A DNA stretch of 64,000 bases from Rhodomicrobium sp. Az07. GTDB taxonomy: Bacteria; Pseudomonadota; Alphaproteobacteria; Rhizobiales; Rhodomicrobiaceae. The notes below the pieces were generated by a model. The model searched no databases, was not told the origin of the DNA, and worked only from the letters and a program-made list of their open reading frames with translations. Every line of letters starts with the position of its first letter. Position 1 is the stretch's first letter. A program made the translations under genes and the position numbers. This document shows positions 26,660 through 36,872 of this stretch, piece after piece. The stretch is taken from NCBI RefSeq assembly GCF_018619475.1, contig NZ_JAHFZG010000012.1:1-64000 (forward strand), in the 5' to 3' direction.

Positions 26660-28346
26660 TCTCGCCCCCTTCCTCAAGCGCTTCACCGTCCGCGTCCTCG
26701 TGGCTTTCCACCTCGGCGCCCTCGTCCTCAGGCGCTTCCGGGCCATCGTCAAGGCCATCGGCTTCGGCAAGTTCTTCCTCGGGCTCTTCCGGCGCCTCGA
26801 TCCAGCCCGCCTTCACGCGGGCGGCGATGATAAGATGCTCGATGTCGGACTTCGAAAGGTCGAAGCCCTGAAGGATGCCGGGGTTCTGCTTCGTCTGGCC
26901 GTGGGCGCGCTCTGTCCAGCCGGCCAGTTCGTCGGTGGCGCAGTCGGCGAGATCTTCGACCGTCCTGATGTTGTTTTCGCCAAAGGCGACGAGCATCGCC
27001 GTGGTGACGCCCGGAACCTCGGCCAGTTCGTCCTCGACGCCGAGCGCCTTGCGTTTCTCGTTGAGTTCGGCTTCCTGCCGCTCCAGAAATTCGCGGGCGC
27101 GCTCCTGGATTTCCTGCGCGGTGGTTTCGTCGAAGCCTTCGATGCTGGCGACCTCATGCGCGTCGACAAAGGCGAGTTCCTCGACCGAGGCGAAGCCTTC
27201 CGACACGAGAAGCTGCGCGATCATCTCGTCCACGTCGAGCGCGTTGACGAAGGCGGCGGTCCGCTCGGCGAATTCCTTCTGGCGGCGCTCCGATTCCTCG
27301 GCTTCCGTCAGGATGTCGATGTCCCAGCCCGTAAGCTGCGAGGCCAGGCGCACGTTCTGACCCTTGCGGCCGATGGCGAGGCTCAATTGCTCGTCCGGCA
27401 CCACGACTTCGATGCGCTCCGACTCCTCGTCGAGCACGACCTTGGCCACTTCAGCGGGCGCGAGCGCGTTCACGATGAACGTTGCCGGGTCGCCCGACCA
27501 CTGGATGATGTCGATCTTTTCGCCCTGAAGCTCGTTCACGACGGCCTGCACGCGGCTGCCGCGCATACCGACGCACGCGCCGACCGGATCGACGCTCGTT
27601 TCCTTCGAGACCACCGCGATCTTCGCGCGGCTGCCGGGATCACGCGCCACCGATTTGATCTCGACGATGCCGTCGTAGATTTCGGGCACTTCCTGCGCGA
27701 ACAGCTTCGCCATGAATTCGGGGCGCGTGCGGGAGAGGAAAATCTGCGGTCCGCGATTTTCCCGGCGCACGTCATAGACATAGGCGCGCACGCGGTCGCC
27801 GAGCTTGTAGTTTTCGCGCGGCAGCGTCTCGTCGCGGCGGATGATCGCCTCGGCGCGGCCAAGGTCGATCATGACGTTGCCATACTCCGCACGTTTCACG
27901 ACGCCGCTGACGATCTCGCTCATGCGATCCTTGTATTCCTCGAACTGACGCTCGCGCTCGGCCTCGCGCACCTTCTGCACGATGACCTGCTTGGCGTTCT
28001 GCGCCGCGACGCGGCCGAAGTCGAGGGGCGGCAGTGGCTCTGCGATGAAATCACCCACCTCGGCTTCGGGGTTGCGCTTCATCGCATCCTTGAGGCTGAT
28101 CTCGGTCGCGTCGAGCGTGACGCGCTCCACCACTTCGAGAAGGCGCGACAGGCGGATTTCGCCGGTGCGCGGATCGATCTCGGCGCGGATCTCGTTTTCG
28201 CTGCCGTAGCGCGACTTCGCGGCCTTCTGGATCGCGTCTTCCATGGCGGAAAGCACGAGCGTGCGGTCGATCGACTTTTCGCGCGCGACCGCATCCGCGA
28301 TCTGCAACAGTTCCAGCCGGTTCGCGCTAATTCCGGATTGCGCCAT
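26631..28346 (-). CDS. nusA: Transcription termination/antitermination factor NusA
   Basis: Binds RNA polymerase and nascent RNA to control pausing, termination and antitermination. The 571 aa comprise the N-terminal RNAP-binding domain (to about 125), S1 (about 135-200), KH1/KH2 with DPVGACVGMRGSRVQAVVNEL and SLAIGRKGQNVRLASQL, then alphaproteobacterial C-terminal repeats and a very acidic E/D-rich tail. The start overlaps rimP by 20 nt, and the end overlaps the next gene. Confidence 0.97.
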   Translation of the reverse strand: MAQSGISANRLELLQIADAVAREKSIDRTLVLSAMEDAIQKAAKSRYGSENEIRAEIDPRTGEIRLSRLLEVVERVTLDATEISLKDAMKRNPEAEVGDFIAEPLPPLDFGRVAAQNAKQVIVQKVREAERERQFEEYKDRMSEIVSGVVKRAEYGNVMIDLGRAEAIIRRDETLPRENYKLGDRVRAYVYDVRRENRGPQIFLSRTRPEFMAKLFAQEVPEIYDGIVEIKSVARDPGSRAKIAVVSKETSVDPVGACVGMRGSRVQAVVNELQGEKIDIIQWSGDPATFIVNALAPAEVAKVVLDEESERIEVVVPDEQLSLAIGRKGQNVRLASQLTGWDIDILTEAEESERRQKEFAERTAAFVNALDVDEMIAQLLVSEGFASVEELAFVDAHEVASIEGFDETTAQEIQERAREFLERQEAELNEKRKALGVEDELAEVPGVTTAMLVAFGENNIRTVEDLADCATDELAGWTERAHGQTKQNPGILQGFDLSKSDIEHLIIAARVKAGWIEAPEEPEEELAEADGLDDGPEAPEDEGAEVESHEDADGEALEEGGENAQNQEKAL

Positions 28347-28992
28347 CGTTCAACTCCGCGTCTTCGATTTGTTCGTCTTCAATTTCGCCGCCTTCGGCCC
28401 AGTTCTTGCCGGCGGCTTTTGCCTTTGCGAGCGAGGCGCGGATCAGTTCGTCCGTCAGCACAAGCTTCGCGTCGTGAATGAGGTCCACCGGCAGGCCGAT
28501 GGTTTGCGGCTCGCTCTTCTCGTCAAGCTGAACCTGAAGCAGCATTTCGCCGTTTTCGTAGCCTTCGAGAATGCCGCGAAAACGCTTGCGGCCATCGATC
28601 AGCTCTTTCAGTTCCACCTTCGTCTCGAAACCCGCCCAGTCCTCGAAATCGGACGGGCGCACAAGGATACGGTCGATGCCGGGCGACGAGACTTCGAGGT
28701 AATAGCGGTCCTTGATGGGATCGTGGGCGTCCAGCAGCGGCGAAATCCGGCGCGAGATTTGCGCGCAATCGTCGACATTGATCGCGCCGTCCGCCTTGTC
28801 GGCCATGATCTGGATCGTGGCGCCGTCGCGCTTCGACATCGTGACGCGCACTAGGCGGAAGCCCATGTCTTCAAGCACCGGCTCGACGAGAGCGGCGAGG
28901 TCAGCCGCCGGGCCGAATTCAAGCGCGAAGCGGTTTGTCGGCGCGGAAGGTGCCGCTGGTTGGATCGGTGCCGTGTCTCTCTCTTCTTCCAT
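28327..28992 (-). CDS. rimP: Ribosome maturation factor RimP
   Basis: Helps assemble the 30S subunit. The 221-aa length includes a C-terminal acidic extension common in alphaproteobacteria. Visible segments are LVEPVLEDMGFRLVRVTMSK, VDDCAQISRRISPLLDAHDPI and YYLEVSSPGIDRILVRPSDF, the core RimP signatures. It is first in the rimP-nusA-rnpM-infB operon; the start is the ATG at 28992. Confidence 0.96.
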   Translation of the reverse strand: MEEERDTAPIQPAAPSAPTNRFALEFGPAADLAALVEPVLEDMGFRLVRVTMSKRDGATIQIMADKADGAINVDDCAQISRRISPLLDAHDPIKDRYYLEVSSPGIDRILVRPSDFEDWAGFETKVELKELIDGRKRFRGILEGYENGEMLLQVQLDEKSEPQTIGLPVDLIHDAKLVLTDELIRASLAKAKAAGKNWAEGGEIEDEQIEDAELNDGAIRN

Positions 28993-29197
28993 GGAATCCG
29001 GTTCGCAGCGCTATCGAGGCGCCAGATAAAGAAAAAGAGCGGACCGGCCGGCCCACTCTTCTTCAGAGTCTGATTTATTGAGCTGACAAAAACATAGGCG
29101 AAACGCGGTCACGGTGCAAGGCTTTTGGCCGAGCGGCGGCTTTGCGTTCGGCGTTGCGCAAGCCATCCAACGCCGTGCGCGGCGAACACCGCCCGCG

Positions 29198-30175
29198 TTA
29201 AACCGTCAGCACGATCTTGCCCATATGGGCGTTCGTTTCCATGTGGCGGTGCGCTTGCGCCGCTTCCGCCATCGGGAACGTCTTGTCGATCACCACGCGC
29301 ACCGCGCCGCTCTCGATCAGCGGCCACACCTTCTCTTCCAGCGTGCGCGCGAGTTGCGCCTTGAACGCCGCCGAACGCGGGCGCAGCGTCGAGCCGGTGA
29401 GCGTGAGGCGCTTCAGCATGATGGGCATGAGGTTCACCTCGACCTTCGCGCCCTTCAGGAATGCGATCTGCACGATCCGACCGTCCTCCGCCGCGCAGCG
29501 GATGTCGTCCTGAATGTACGAGCCGCCGACCATGTCGAGGATGACGTTCACGCCCTTGCCGCAGGTGAGTGTCTTTATCTCTTCGGCGAAATTCTTCGTC
29601 CGGTAGTTGATCGCGGCCTCCGCGCCGAGGCTCTCGCAATAGGCGCATTTCTCGTCGCTTCCGGCGGTGGCGAAGACGCGCGCCCCGAAATGGGCCGCAA
29701 GCTGGATCGCCGTCGAGCCGATGCCACTCGATCCGCCATGGACGAGGAAGCACTCGCCCGCCTTCAGCCCGCCGCGCTCGAACACATTGTGCCAGACGGT
29801 CATGAAGGTTTCCGGCAAGCACGCCGCTTCCGCCATGCCTAGCCCCTTCGGCACGCGAAGACACGATCCTTCCTGCGCGACCGCGTATTGCGCGTAGCCG
29901 CCGCCGGATGTCAGCGCGGCCACGGTGTCGCCCGCTTTCCAGCGCGTCACGTCCGCGCCGACCGCCACAATCCTGCCCGAAACTTCGAGGCCGGGGATGT
30001 TCGACGCGCCGGGCGGTGGCGGGTAAAGCCCCTGCCGCTGGAGCACGTCGGGCCGGTTCACGCCCGCGGCGGCCACCTCGATCAGCACCTCGTCAGCCTT
30101 CGGTTCGGGCGCGGCAACGTCGTCGAGCGACAGCACTTCAGGGCCGCCGGGTTCGCGAATGATGATGGTTTTCAT
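29198..30175 (-). CDS. NAD(P)H quinone oxidoreductase, zinc-independent MDR family (PIG3-like)
   Basis: The 325-aa medium-chain reductase has an N-terminal GroES-like domain (PGGPEVLSLDDV, GVNRPDVLQRQGLYPPPPGAS) and a Rossmann domain with VHGGSSGIGSTAIQLAAHFGARVF. The PPPPGAS segment and lack of catalytic zinc ligands place it with PIG3/QOR-type quinone oxidoreductases. It stands next to the rcdA-like gene, as in related genomes. Confidence 0.9.
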   Translation of the reverse strand: MKTIIIREPGGPEVLSLDDVAAPEPKADEVLIEVAAAGVNRPDVLQRQGLYPPPPGASNIPGLEVSGRIVAVGADVTRWKAGDTVAALTSGGGYAQYAVAQEGSCLRVPKGLGMAEAACLPETFMTVWHNVFERGGLKAGECFLVHGGSSGIGSTAIQLAAHFGARVFATAGSDEKCAYCESLGAEAAINYRTKNFAEEIKTLTCGKGVNVILDMVGGSYIQDDIRCAAEDGRIVQIAFLKGAKVEVNLMPIMLKRLTLTGSTLRPRSAAFKAQLARTLEEKVWPLIESGAVRVVIDKTFPMAEAAQAHRHMETNAHMGKIVLTV

Positions 30176-30249
30176 GAATTTTCCTCCGGCGCTTCGATGC
30201 CAACTGCGGATCTTTACTCCAACTTAAGACGGACGCGTTAGACTTCTTG

Positions 30250-30324
30250 TAATGTAAAGCTGGGTCGACCCTGAAACACCTCCACAAACTTTTTGAGAGC
30301 CGCCATGATGCGGCTCTTTTTTTT
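30250..30324 (+). ncRNA. Possible small RNA ending at an orphan terminator
   Basis: A strong + strand terminator lies at 30296-30324, but no + strand protein gene precedes it for over 7 kb. The preceding 40 nt contain CACCTCC, an anti-Shine-Dalgarno-like segment seen in unpaired regions of many alphaproteobacterial sRNAs. The 5' end is a guess, and no clear promoter could be named. Alternatively the terminator only blocks antisense read-through into rcdA. Confidence 0.25.
30296..30324 (+). terminator. Strong intrinsic terminator without an obvious upstream gene
   Basis: Perfect 8-bp stem AGAGCCGC/GCGGCTCT with a 6-nt loop, followed by eight T (30317-30324). It is strong on the + strand only. 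Confidence 0.8.
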
Positions 30325-30441
30325 GGGCTAGGTCAGTCAAGCTTGGCCGTGCGTTCACCTTTTGAAAGGCTGTTGCGGCTATGCTGGCGTAAGGTGAGGG
30401 TTCCGGTCCGGGCAGGGTCGGAAGTGGTGCGTAGGGACTCC

Positions 30442-30969
30442 ATGAAAAGCTCCGGCGTTGTAAATGACCTACCAAAAGCGGCGCTGCTGTCGTTCGGGGA
30501 TCGGTTCACGACATCCCCGCAGTTCGCCCGGCTCTATCGCGAGGGGATGGACCTCGTGGAGCGCACGGCCGAATATCTCGACGGTCCGGGCAGGACGGAA
30601 TCGAAGCTTCTGACGCCACCCGCGAGCTTCGCCTATTCCTCCGAAAGCATTCGGCTTACCACGCGGCTCACGCAACTTGCATCGTGGCTTCTCGTGCGCC
30701 GCGCCATCGCTGCGGGCGAAATCACCGCCGCCGAGGCGCACAATCACCGTCACCGCGTGACGCTGTCGCCGCAAAGCGCCACCCTGCCCGAAGGCTTCGA
30801 CGCTCTGCCCGAAACGTTCCGCTTCCTCATCGCGGAAAGCCATCGCCTGCACGACCGCATCATGCGCCTCGAACGCATTTTCGCGGACGGCGCCGTGGCC
30901 GCGAACGAGATGGCCTCGCCGGTCGGCGGTCATATCGAAAAGATCCGGCTGGCTTTCCCGGCGGCCTGA
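30442..30969 (+). CDS. RcdA-like DUF1465 family protein
   Basis: The ATG at 30442 gives 175 aa beginning MKSSGVVNDLPKAALLSFGD. The core FARLYREGMDLVERTAEYLDGPGRTESK and ESIRLTTRLTQLASWLLVRRAIAAGEI match the three-helix DUF1465 family. Caulobacter RcdA, an adaptor for ClpXP degradation of CtrA, belongs to this family. Whether it has that role here is inferred. The neighbouring quinone oxidoreductase gene is divergent. Confidence 0.82.
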   Translation: MKSSGVVNDLPKAALLSFGDRFTTSPQFARLYREGMDLVERTAEYLDGPGRTESKLLTPPASFAYSSESIRLTTRLTQLASWLLVRRAIAAGEITAAEAHNHRHRVTLSPQSATLPEGFDALPETFRFLIAESHRLHDRIMRLERIFADGAVAANEMASPVGGHIEKIRLAFPAA

Positions 30970-31032
30970 CGCGCCGCGCAACGGGCTTTAGCTACCGACG
31001 ACATGGTGGCGGTCCTGAAATGGAGGGACGCC

Positions 31033-31344
31033 ATGACGATTTCCAAAGCATTTCAGATATTCCTGTCACAAGCGCCCGATCACGCGAAAGCGTGGATGGG
31101 AGCCGTGCACGGGCTGGACGGCGCAAGCGCGCTCGACAAGAAGACCGAGGAGTTGGCCTATCTCGCGGTGCTCGCCGCAGCCCGGCTCACCTCCGGCATC
31201 CCGTTTCATGTGCAGTCCGCCAAGGCGGCGGGCGCGAGCCGCGCGGAAATCATCAGCGCGGTTCTGATCGGGCTTCCTGCCGTCGGCAACAGTGTGATCG
31301 AGGCGCTGCCCGTCGCGCTCGCGGCTTATGACGGCGAGGGGTGA
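31033..31344 (+). CDS. AhpD-fold (carboxymuconolactone decarboxylase-like) protein lacking the CxxC pair
   Basis: The start ATG at 31033 follows GGAGGG; an in-frame ATG at 31003 has no such site. The 103-aa helical protein has the AhpD-like layout LDKKTEELAYLAVLAAARLT...AKAAGASRAEIISAVLIG. Where AhpD-type enzymes have Cys-x-x-Cys it reads TSGIPFHV, so peroxidase redox chemistry is not expected. A non-redox or binding function is inferred. Confidence 0.78.
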   Translation: MTISKAFQIFLSQAPDHAKAWMGAVHGLDGASALDKKTEELAYLAVLAAARLTSGIPFHVQSAKAAGASRAEIISAVLIGLPAVGNSVIEALPVALAAYDGEG

Positions 31345-31353
31345 CGGGGGAGG

Positions 31354-31659
31354 TTATACCCCCTTTTGCGCTTCAATCCGTGCAAACTTGACCGCGGTCG
31401 CAATGACTCGATCGATAACCAAGTCCCCGAGGATATAAATATCCGGATAATTTTGTCTAATATATTCCCGCGCGTGACCATGAAATATTTTGGTTTTTTC
31501 TTCGTCGCTTAACCCAGCCTCCCACGGCGATGTCTTCTTGAACTTGGTTTCAAGATTTAGATACACCAGACAAAGCTTGAAGCTGCAATCCTCTAATTGC
31601 TTCCCGATATCTTCACGTGGGCCGTAATTTTTTGGGCGTCGCCGAAGCCATCCGAACAT
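31354..31659 (-). CDS. Hypothetical 101-aa protein of low GC content
   Basis: The product (MFGWLRRRPKNYGPREDIG...) has a basic start and a helical charged body with one Cys pair region (CSFKLCLV). No family is recognised. The gene is much richer in A+T than its neighbours (about 45 percent GC by eye), which hints at recent acquisition. It lies between the AhpD-like gene and polA, ending 9 bp from the former. Confidence 0.6.
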   Translation of the reverse strand: MFGWLRRRPKNYGPREDIGKQLEDCSFKLCLVYLNLETKFKKTSPWEAGLSDEEKTKIFHGHAREYIRQNYPDIYILGDLVIDRVIATAVKFARIEAQKGV

Positions 31660-31682
31660 AATTTACCCTCTCGATAACCAAA

Positions 31683-34634
31683 CTAATGCGCCTCGTCCCA
31701 GTTCTGCGCGGCGCGGGCATCCACCTTCAGCGGCACGGAAAACGCCACGGCGGGCTCGGCGGCGCGCTCCATGACCCGCGTGACGGCCTTGATCGTCGCC
31801 TCAACCTCGGCGTCGTCCGCCTCGAACACGAGTTCGTCGTGCACCTGAAGCAGCATGCGCGCACGGACGCCCGCCTGCTCCAGCGCGGCGGGCACGCGCA
31901 CCATCGCGCGGCGGATAATGTCGGCGGCGGTGCCCTGAATCGGCGCGTTGATCGCCGCACGCTCAAAGAATTGCCGCATGTTCCACTTCGGCGTCTTGAT
32001 CTCGGGGAAGTGGATCTTGCGGCCGAACAGCGTTTCCACATGGCCGTCTTCATGCACCTTCGAGCGCATCGCGTCCATATAGGCGCGAATACCGGGGAAG
32101 CGCTCGAAATACCTGGCGATATAGTCTCCGGCCTCCTGACGCGGGATGCCGAGTTGCTGCGACAGGCCGAAAGCGGAAATGCCGTAGATGATGCCGAAAT
32201 TGATGGCCTTGGCGCGGCGGCGCACCTCGCCCGGCATGTCTTTCACCGGCACGCCGAACATCTCGCTCGCCGTCATCGCGTGGATGTCGAGCCCCTCGGC
32301 AAACGCGTGTTTCAGCGCCGGAATGTCGGCCATGTGAGCCAGCACGCGAAGCTCGATCTGGCTGTAATCGGCGGAAATGAGCTTCTTCCCCGGCGCTGCG
32401 ATGAAGGCCGAGCGGATCATGCGGCCTTCGCGCGTGCGGATGGGGATGTTTTGCAGGTTCGGCTCGGTGGATGAAAGCCGCCCCGTCGAGGTGGAGGCGA
32501 GCGAATAGCAGGTGTGGATGCGGCCCGTGTCGGCGTCGATGTGCTGGGGCAGCGAGTCGGTGTAGGTGCTCTTGAGCTTCGCGAGTTGTCGCCATTCGAG
32601 GAGCTTGCCGGGCAGGCGGCGCTGGTCTTCTGTGAGGTCTTCGCTCGAAACGAGGTCTTCGAGCACCTTCGCGCCCGTGCTCCATTTGCCGGTAGAGGTC
32701 TTCTTTGCGCCGGGCAGCCCGAACTTGCCGAAAAGCAAATCCGCGATCTGCTGCGGCGAGCCGATGTTGAAGCGCTGGCCCGCGAGTTCGTAGATCTCAT
32801 CCTCAAGGCGCGCGAGGCTCTGCGCGAAGTCGGCGGAGAGGCGCGAGAGCACCGCGCGATCCACCTTGATGCCGTTGAATTCCATCTGACCGAGCACAGC
32901 GGGCATCGCGCGTTCGAGCGTCTCGTAGACGGCGGCCATGCCTTCGGCGGCAAGCCGCGCGCGGAACAGGTGCCACAGGCGCAGCGTCACGTCGGCGTCC
33001 TCGGCGGCATATTCCGTCGCCTTGTCGACCGCGATGCAGTCGAAGGTGGATTGCGCCTTGCCCTTGCCCGCGACATCGGTGAAGGCGATGGGCGTGTGGC
33101 CGAGATGGCGTTTGGACAGTTCGTCCATGCCGAAGCCCGCAAGCCCGCCGCGTCCCTGATCGCAGGCATAGGCCATCAGCATCGTGTCGTCATACGGCGC
33201 GACGCGGATGTCGCCGTGACGGCGCATGATGAGCGCATCGTATTTGATGTTCTGGCCGATCTTCAGCACGCTGTCGTCTTCGAGCAGCGCCTTGAGGCGG
33301 GGCAGGGCGCTCTCCATCGGAAGCTGCGCGATCTCGCCCGCTCCGGTGAAGTCGAGGCCGTCGCCCGCGCGATGGGCGAGCGGAATATAGCACGCGCGGC
33401 CCGGCTCCAGCGCGAGCGCGACGCCGCAGAGCTTCGCGGACATCGCGTCGAGTGCGGTCGTCTCCGTGTCGAAGGCGACGAAGCCCTGTTCTGTCGCCGC
33501 CGCGATCCAGTCTTCGAGCGTTTGCAGGTCCGTCACCTGCACATAGAGCGAGCGGTCGAACGGGATCGACTTGAGCCACGCTTCCACGCGGCGCGCCTCA
33601 TCGGCGGGCGTGTCGCCGCCAGGGGCTTTCTCCGGCGCATCGCCCTCGACATCGCCAATAGGCGAAGGCCGCGTCATCTCACCCGTTGACGGTTCGACGC
33701 CGAACGCCTCGGAAATGCGCTTCGTCAGCGAGTTGAATTCCATCGTGCGCAGGAATTCGAGCAGCGCGTGCGGGTCCGGCTCTTCGACGGCGGTGAGGTC
33801 GAGCGGCTTTTCGACCGGCATGTCGCAGGAAAGCTCCACGAGGCGGCGCGAAAGTCGCGCCTGATCGGCAAACTCGATCAGCCGCTCGCGCCGCATTTTC
33901 TGCTTGATGAGCGGCGCATTGGCGAGCAGGTTTTCGAGGTCGCCATAGTCGCGGATGAGTTCCGCCGCCGTCTTGATGCCGATGCCCGGCACGCCCGGCA
34001 CGTTGTCGACCGAATCGCCCGCGAGCGCCTGCACATCCACCACCTTCGACGGCGGCACGCCGAACTTCTCGATCACCTCCGCCTCGCCGATCACCTTGTT
34101 CTTCATGGTGTCGAGCATGGTCACGCCGGGGCGGACGAGTTGCATCAGATCCTTGTCAGACGAGACGATCACCACATCCGCGCCCGCATCCGCCGCCTGA
34201 CAGGTGTAGGCCGCGATGATGTCGTCCGCCTCGTAGCCTTCCTGCTCGATGCAGGCGACGTTGAAGGCGCGCACGGCGTCGCGGATCAGCGCGAATTGCG
34301 GCACGAGTTCGGCGGGCGGCTCGGGGCGCTGCGCCTTGTAGGCGGCGGAAATTTCGGTGCGGAAGCTCGCGCGGCTATGGTCGAAGATGACGGCGAGATG
34401 CGTCGGCGCGTTCTCGCCCTTCGTCTCGCGAAGCAGCTTCCACAACATGTTGCAGAAGCCGTGAACGGCGCCGACCGGCAGCCCGTCCGAGGGCCGCGTC
34501 AGCGGCGGCAGCGCGTGGAACGCGCGGAAGATGTAGCCCGAGCCATCGATGAGATAGACGCGGCTGCCGGGTGGCACTGCGGCTTCGACGGGAGCGGAAA
34601 CTGGCTTTTCGGCGAGCGATGGGGCGGCTGTCAT
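31683..34634 (-). CDS. polA: DNA polymerase I
   Basis: Fills gaps and removes RNA primers. The 983 aa start from the ATG at 34634 (MTAAPSLAEKP); the frame is open to 34676. The 5'-nuclease domain (to about 300) has VYLIDGSGYIFRAFHAL and GDSVDNVPGVPGIG. The 3'-5' exonuclease domain keeps its acidic residues (AFDTETTALD, NIKYDALIM, YAAEDADVTLRL), so proofreading is likely active. Polymerase motifs are SADYSQIELRVLAHMAD, RRAKAINFGIIYG and LLQVHDELVFEA. Confidence 0.97.
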   Translation of the reverse strand: MTAAPSLAEKPVSAPVEAAVPPGSRVYLIDGSGYIFRAFHALPPLTRPSDGLPVGAVHGFCNMLWKLLRETKGENAPTHLAVIFDHSRASFRTEISAAYKAQRPEPPAELVPQFALIRDAVRAFNVACIEQEGYEADDIIAAYTCQAADAGADVVIVSSDKDLMQLVRPGVTMLDTMKNKVIGEAEVIEKFGVPPSKVVDVQALAGDSVDNVPGVPGIGIKTAAELIRDYGDLENLLANAPLIKQKMRRERLIEFADQARLSRRLVELSCDMPVEKPLDLTAVEEPDPHALLEFLRTMEFNSLTKRISEAFGVEPSTGEMTRPSPIGDVEGDAPEKAPGGDTPADEARRVEAWLKSIPFDRSLYVQVTDLQTLEDWIAAATEQGFVAFDTETTALDAMSAKLCGVALALEPGRACYIPLAHRAGDGLDFTGAGEIAQLPMESALPRLKALLEDDSVLKIGQNIKYDALIMRRHGDIRVAPYDDTMLMAYACDQGRGGLAGFGMDELSKRHLGHTPIAFTDVAGKGKAQSTFDCIAVDKATEYAAEDADVTLRLWHLFRARLAAEGMAAVYETLERAMPAVLGQMEFNGIKVDRAVLSRLSADFAQSLARLEDEIYELAGQRFNIGSPQQIADLLFGKFGLPGAKKTSTGKWSTGAKVLEDLVSSEDLTEDQRRLPGKLLEWRQLAKLKSTYTDSLPQHIDADTGRIHTCYSLASTSTGRLSSTEPNLQNIPIRTREGRMIRSAFIAAPGKKLISADYSQIELRVLAHMADIPALKHAFAEGLDIHAMTASEMFGVPVKDMPGEVRRRAKAINFGIIYGISAFGLSQQLGIPRQEAGDYIARYFERFPGIRAYMDAMRSKVHEDGHVETLFGRKIHFPEIKTPKWNMRQFFERAAINAPIQGTAADIIRRAMVRVPAALEQAGVRARMLLQVHDELVFEADDAEVEATIKAVTRVMERAAEPAVAFSVPLKVDARAAQNWDEAH

Positions 34635-34790
34635 GCATGGAATATAGGCGGGTTCGAGGCGCCGGGCCAACCCCAATCGGCGGGCATCGACAGGCGCGTG
34701 AAGGAGGCGGAGACAGGGAAATGTTCGCCTCGCGAAGCGAAAGATGACTTATTGCGACGGCGCGGCGCTTCGGTTATGCTCCGCCCGCAC

Positions 34791-34867
34791 GCACCCGTAG
34801 CTCAGCTGGATAGAGTACTAGATTCCGAATCTAGGGGTCACAGGTTCGAGTCCTGTCGGGTGCGCCA
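34791..34867 (+). tRNA. tRNA-Arg (anticodon CCG)
   Basis: A 77-nt cloverleaf: acceptor GCACCCG pairs with CGGGTGC, D-arm GCTC...GAGT, anticodon stem CTAGA/TCTAG with loop TTCCGAA (anticodon CCG), T-arm ACAGG-TTCGAGT-CCTGT, discriminator G and encoded CCA. It reads CGG codons, which are common at this base composition. Confidence 0.97.
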
Positions 34868-34897
34868 TTTGCACAAGTCGCCAAGCATATAGGCACG

Positions 34898-35751
<854 letters not shown>

Positions 35752-35752
<1 letters not shown>

Positions 35753-36777
35753 TACGCCGGTTCCTGTTGGGTGATGCAATGGAATGAGCCGCCGCCCGCG
35801 TCGCCGAAGCCGAGAAGCCCGCGCGAGGACACGCCGACCACGCGGCGGCCGGGAAACACCTCGCGGAGCGCGCCAAGTGCCGCGTCTTCGGTGGCTGTGC
35901 CGTAAACCGGAACCACGACGACGCCGTTCGCGATGATGAAATTCATGTGCGACGCGGGCGAAAATTCGCCGATCGCGTTGCGATAGCGGCCGACGCCCGG
36001 CACGCGCACCACCTCGACCTTACGGCCGCTTGCGTCCGTTGCCGCTTCGAGTGTCGCCGCGATAGCGTCGAGCGTTGCGGCGTTTGGGTCGTCGTCGCCT
36101 GCTGGCGCTTGGCAGACGACGACGCCCGGCGCGACGAACCGCGCTATGTTGTCGATATGGCCATCGGTGTGGTCGTTCGCCAGCCCCTCATCGATCCAGA
36201 CGATTCTTTTCGCGCCGAGTGCCGCGCCGAGCGCCGCCTCCGCCTCGGCGCGCGTCCAGCCGTTGCGGTTGGGGTTGAGCATCGTCTGGCGCGTGGTCAG
36301 AACGGTGCCTGCACCGTCATGGTCGACTGCGCCGCCTTCCAGCACGAAATCGAAGCGCCGCACGGGCACGCCGGCAAGCCGCGCGATATCGTCGCCGACG
36401 GTTGCGTCGTCCGGCAGGTCGAACTTGCCGCCCCAGCTGTTGGTCCCAAAGCGAAGCGCGACCTTCTCGCCGGAGCCGGTGCCATCACCGATCCGCGCGA
36501 AGATTGGTCCCGTATCGCGCAGCCAGATGTCGCCATAGCGCGCGGGGACGATCTCGGCCGCGCCGCCAAGCGTCGCTCGCGCCGTCGTCTCCGCCTCTGC
36601 GCCATTGACGAGCAAGCGCACGGCGTTTCCATCCGCCAGCGCGCTCACGAGCGCCGCAACATCGCGGCGCGGCGTTTCGAGATCGCCGTTCCACTCGTCC
36701 GGATCGGCGGGCCACGCCGTCCATATCGCCCTTTGCGGCGCCCACTCCGCCGGTACCGAAATTGCTTCGCCGCTCAT
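35752..36777 (-). CDS. aguA: Agmatine deiminase
   Basis: Converts agmatine to N-carbamoylputrescine. The 341-aa protein (from the ATG at 36777; another in-frame ATG at 36807) shows YGDIWLRDTGPIF, the GGAVDHDGAGT segment, DHTDGHIDNIARFV, and the catalytic-Cys end GGGSFHCITQQEP. It is directly upstream of aguB. No arginine decarboxylase is in view. Confidence 0.95.
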
Positions 36778-36872
36778 CGCTCTCTGGTCCTTCGCTGATG
36801 CCAACATCTAAAGCGTCTGTGAAGGAGTTCAAGCCGACTTGCGATCGTAGTCGCCGTCATGCGGCGCGCCGC

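Noticed and set aside
30231-30310. Short minus-strand ORF of 22 codons across the terminator (MAALKKFVEV...)
   Set aside because: It has no ribosome-binding site and overlaps the terminator arms; the start ATG lies in the hairpin loop. It is probably chance.
30340-30440. Possible signal recognition particle RNA
   Set aside because: The stretch has a GGTCCGG-like run, but the diagnostic SRP loop GGAAGGAAGCA is missing.
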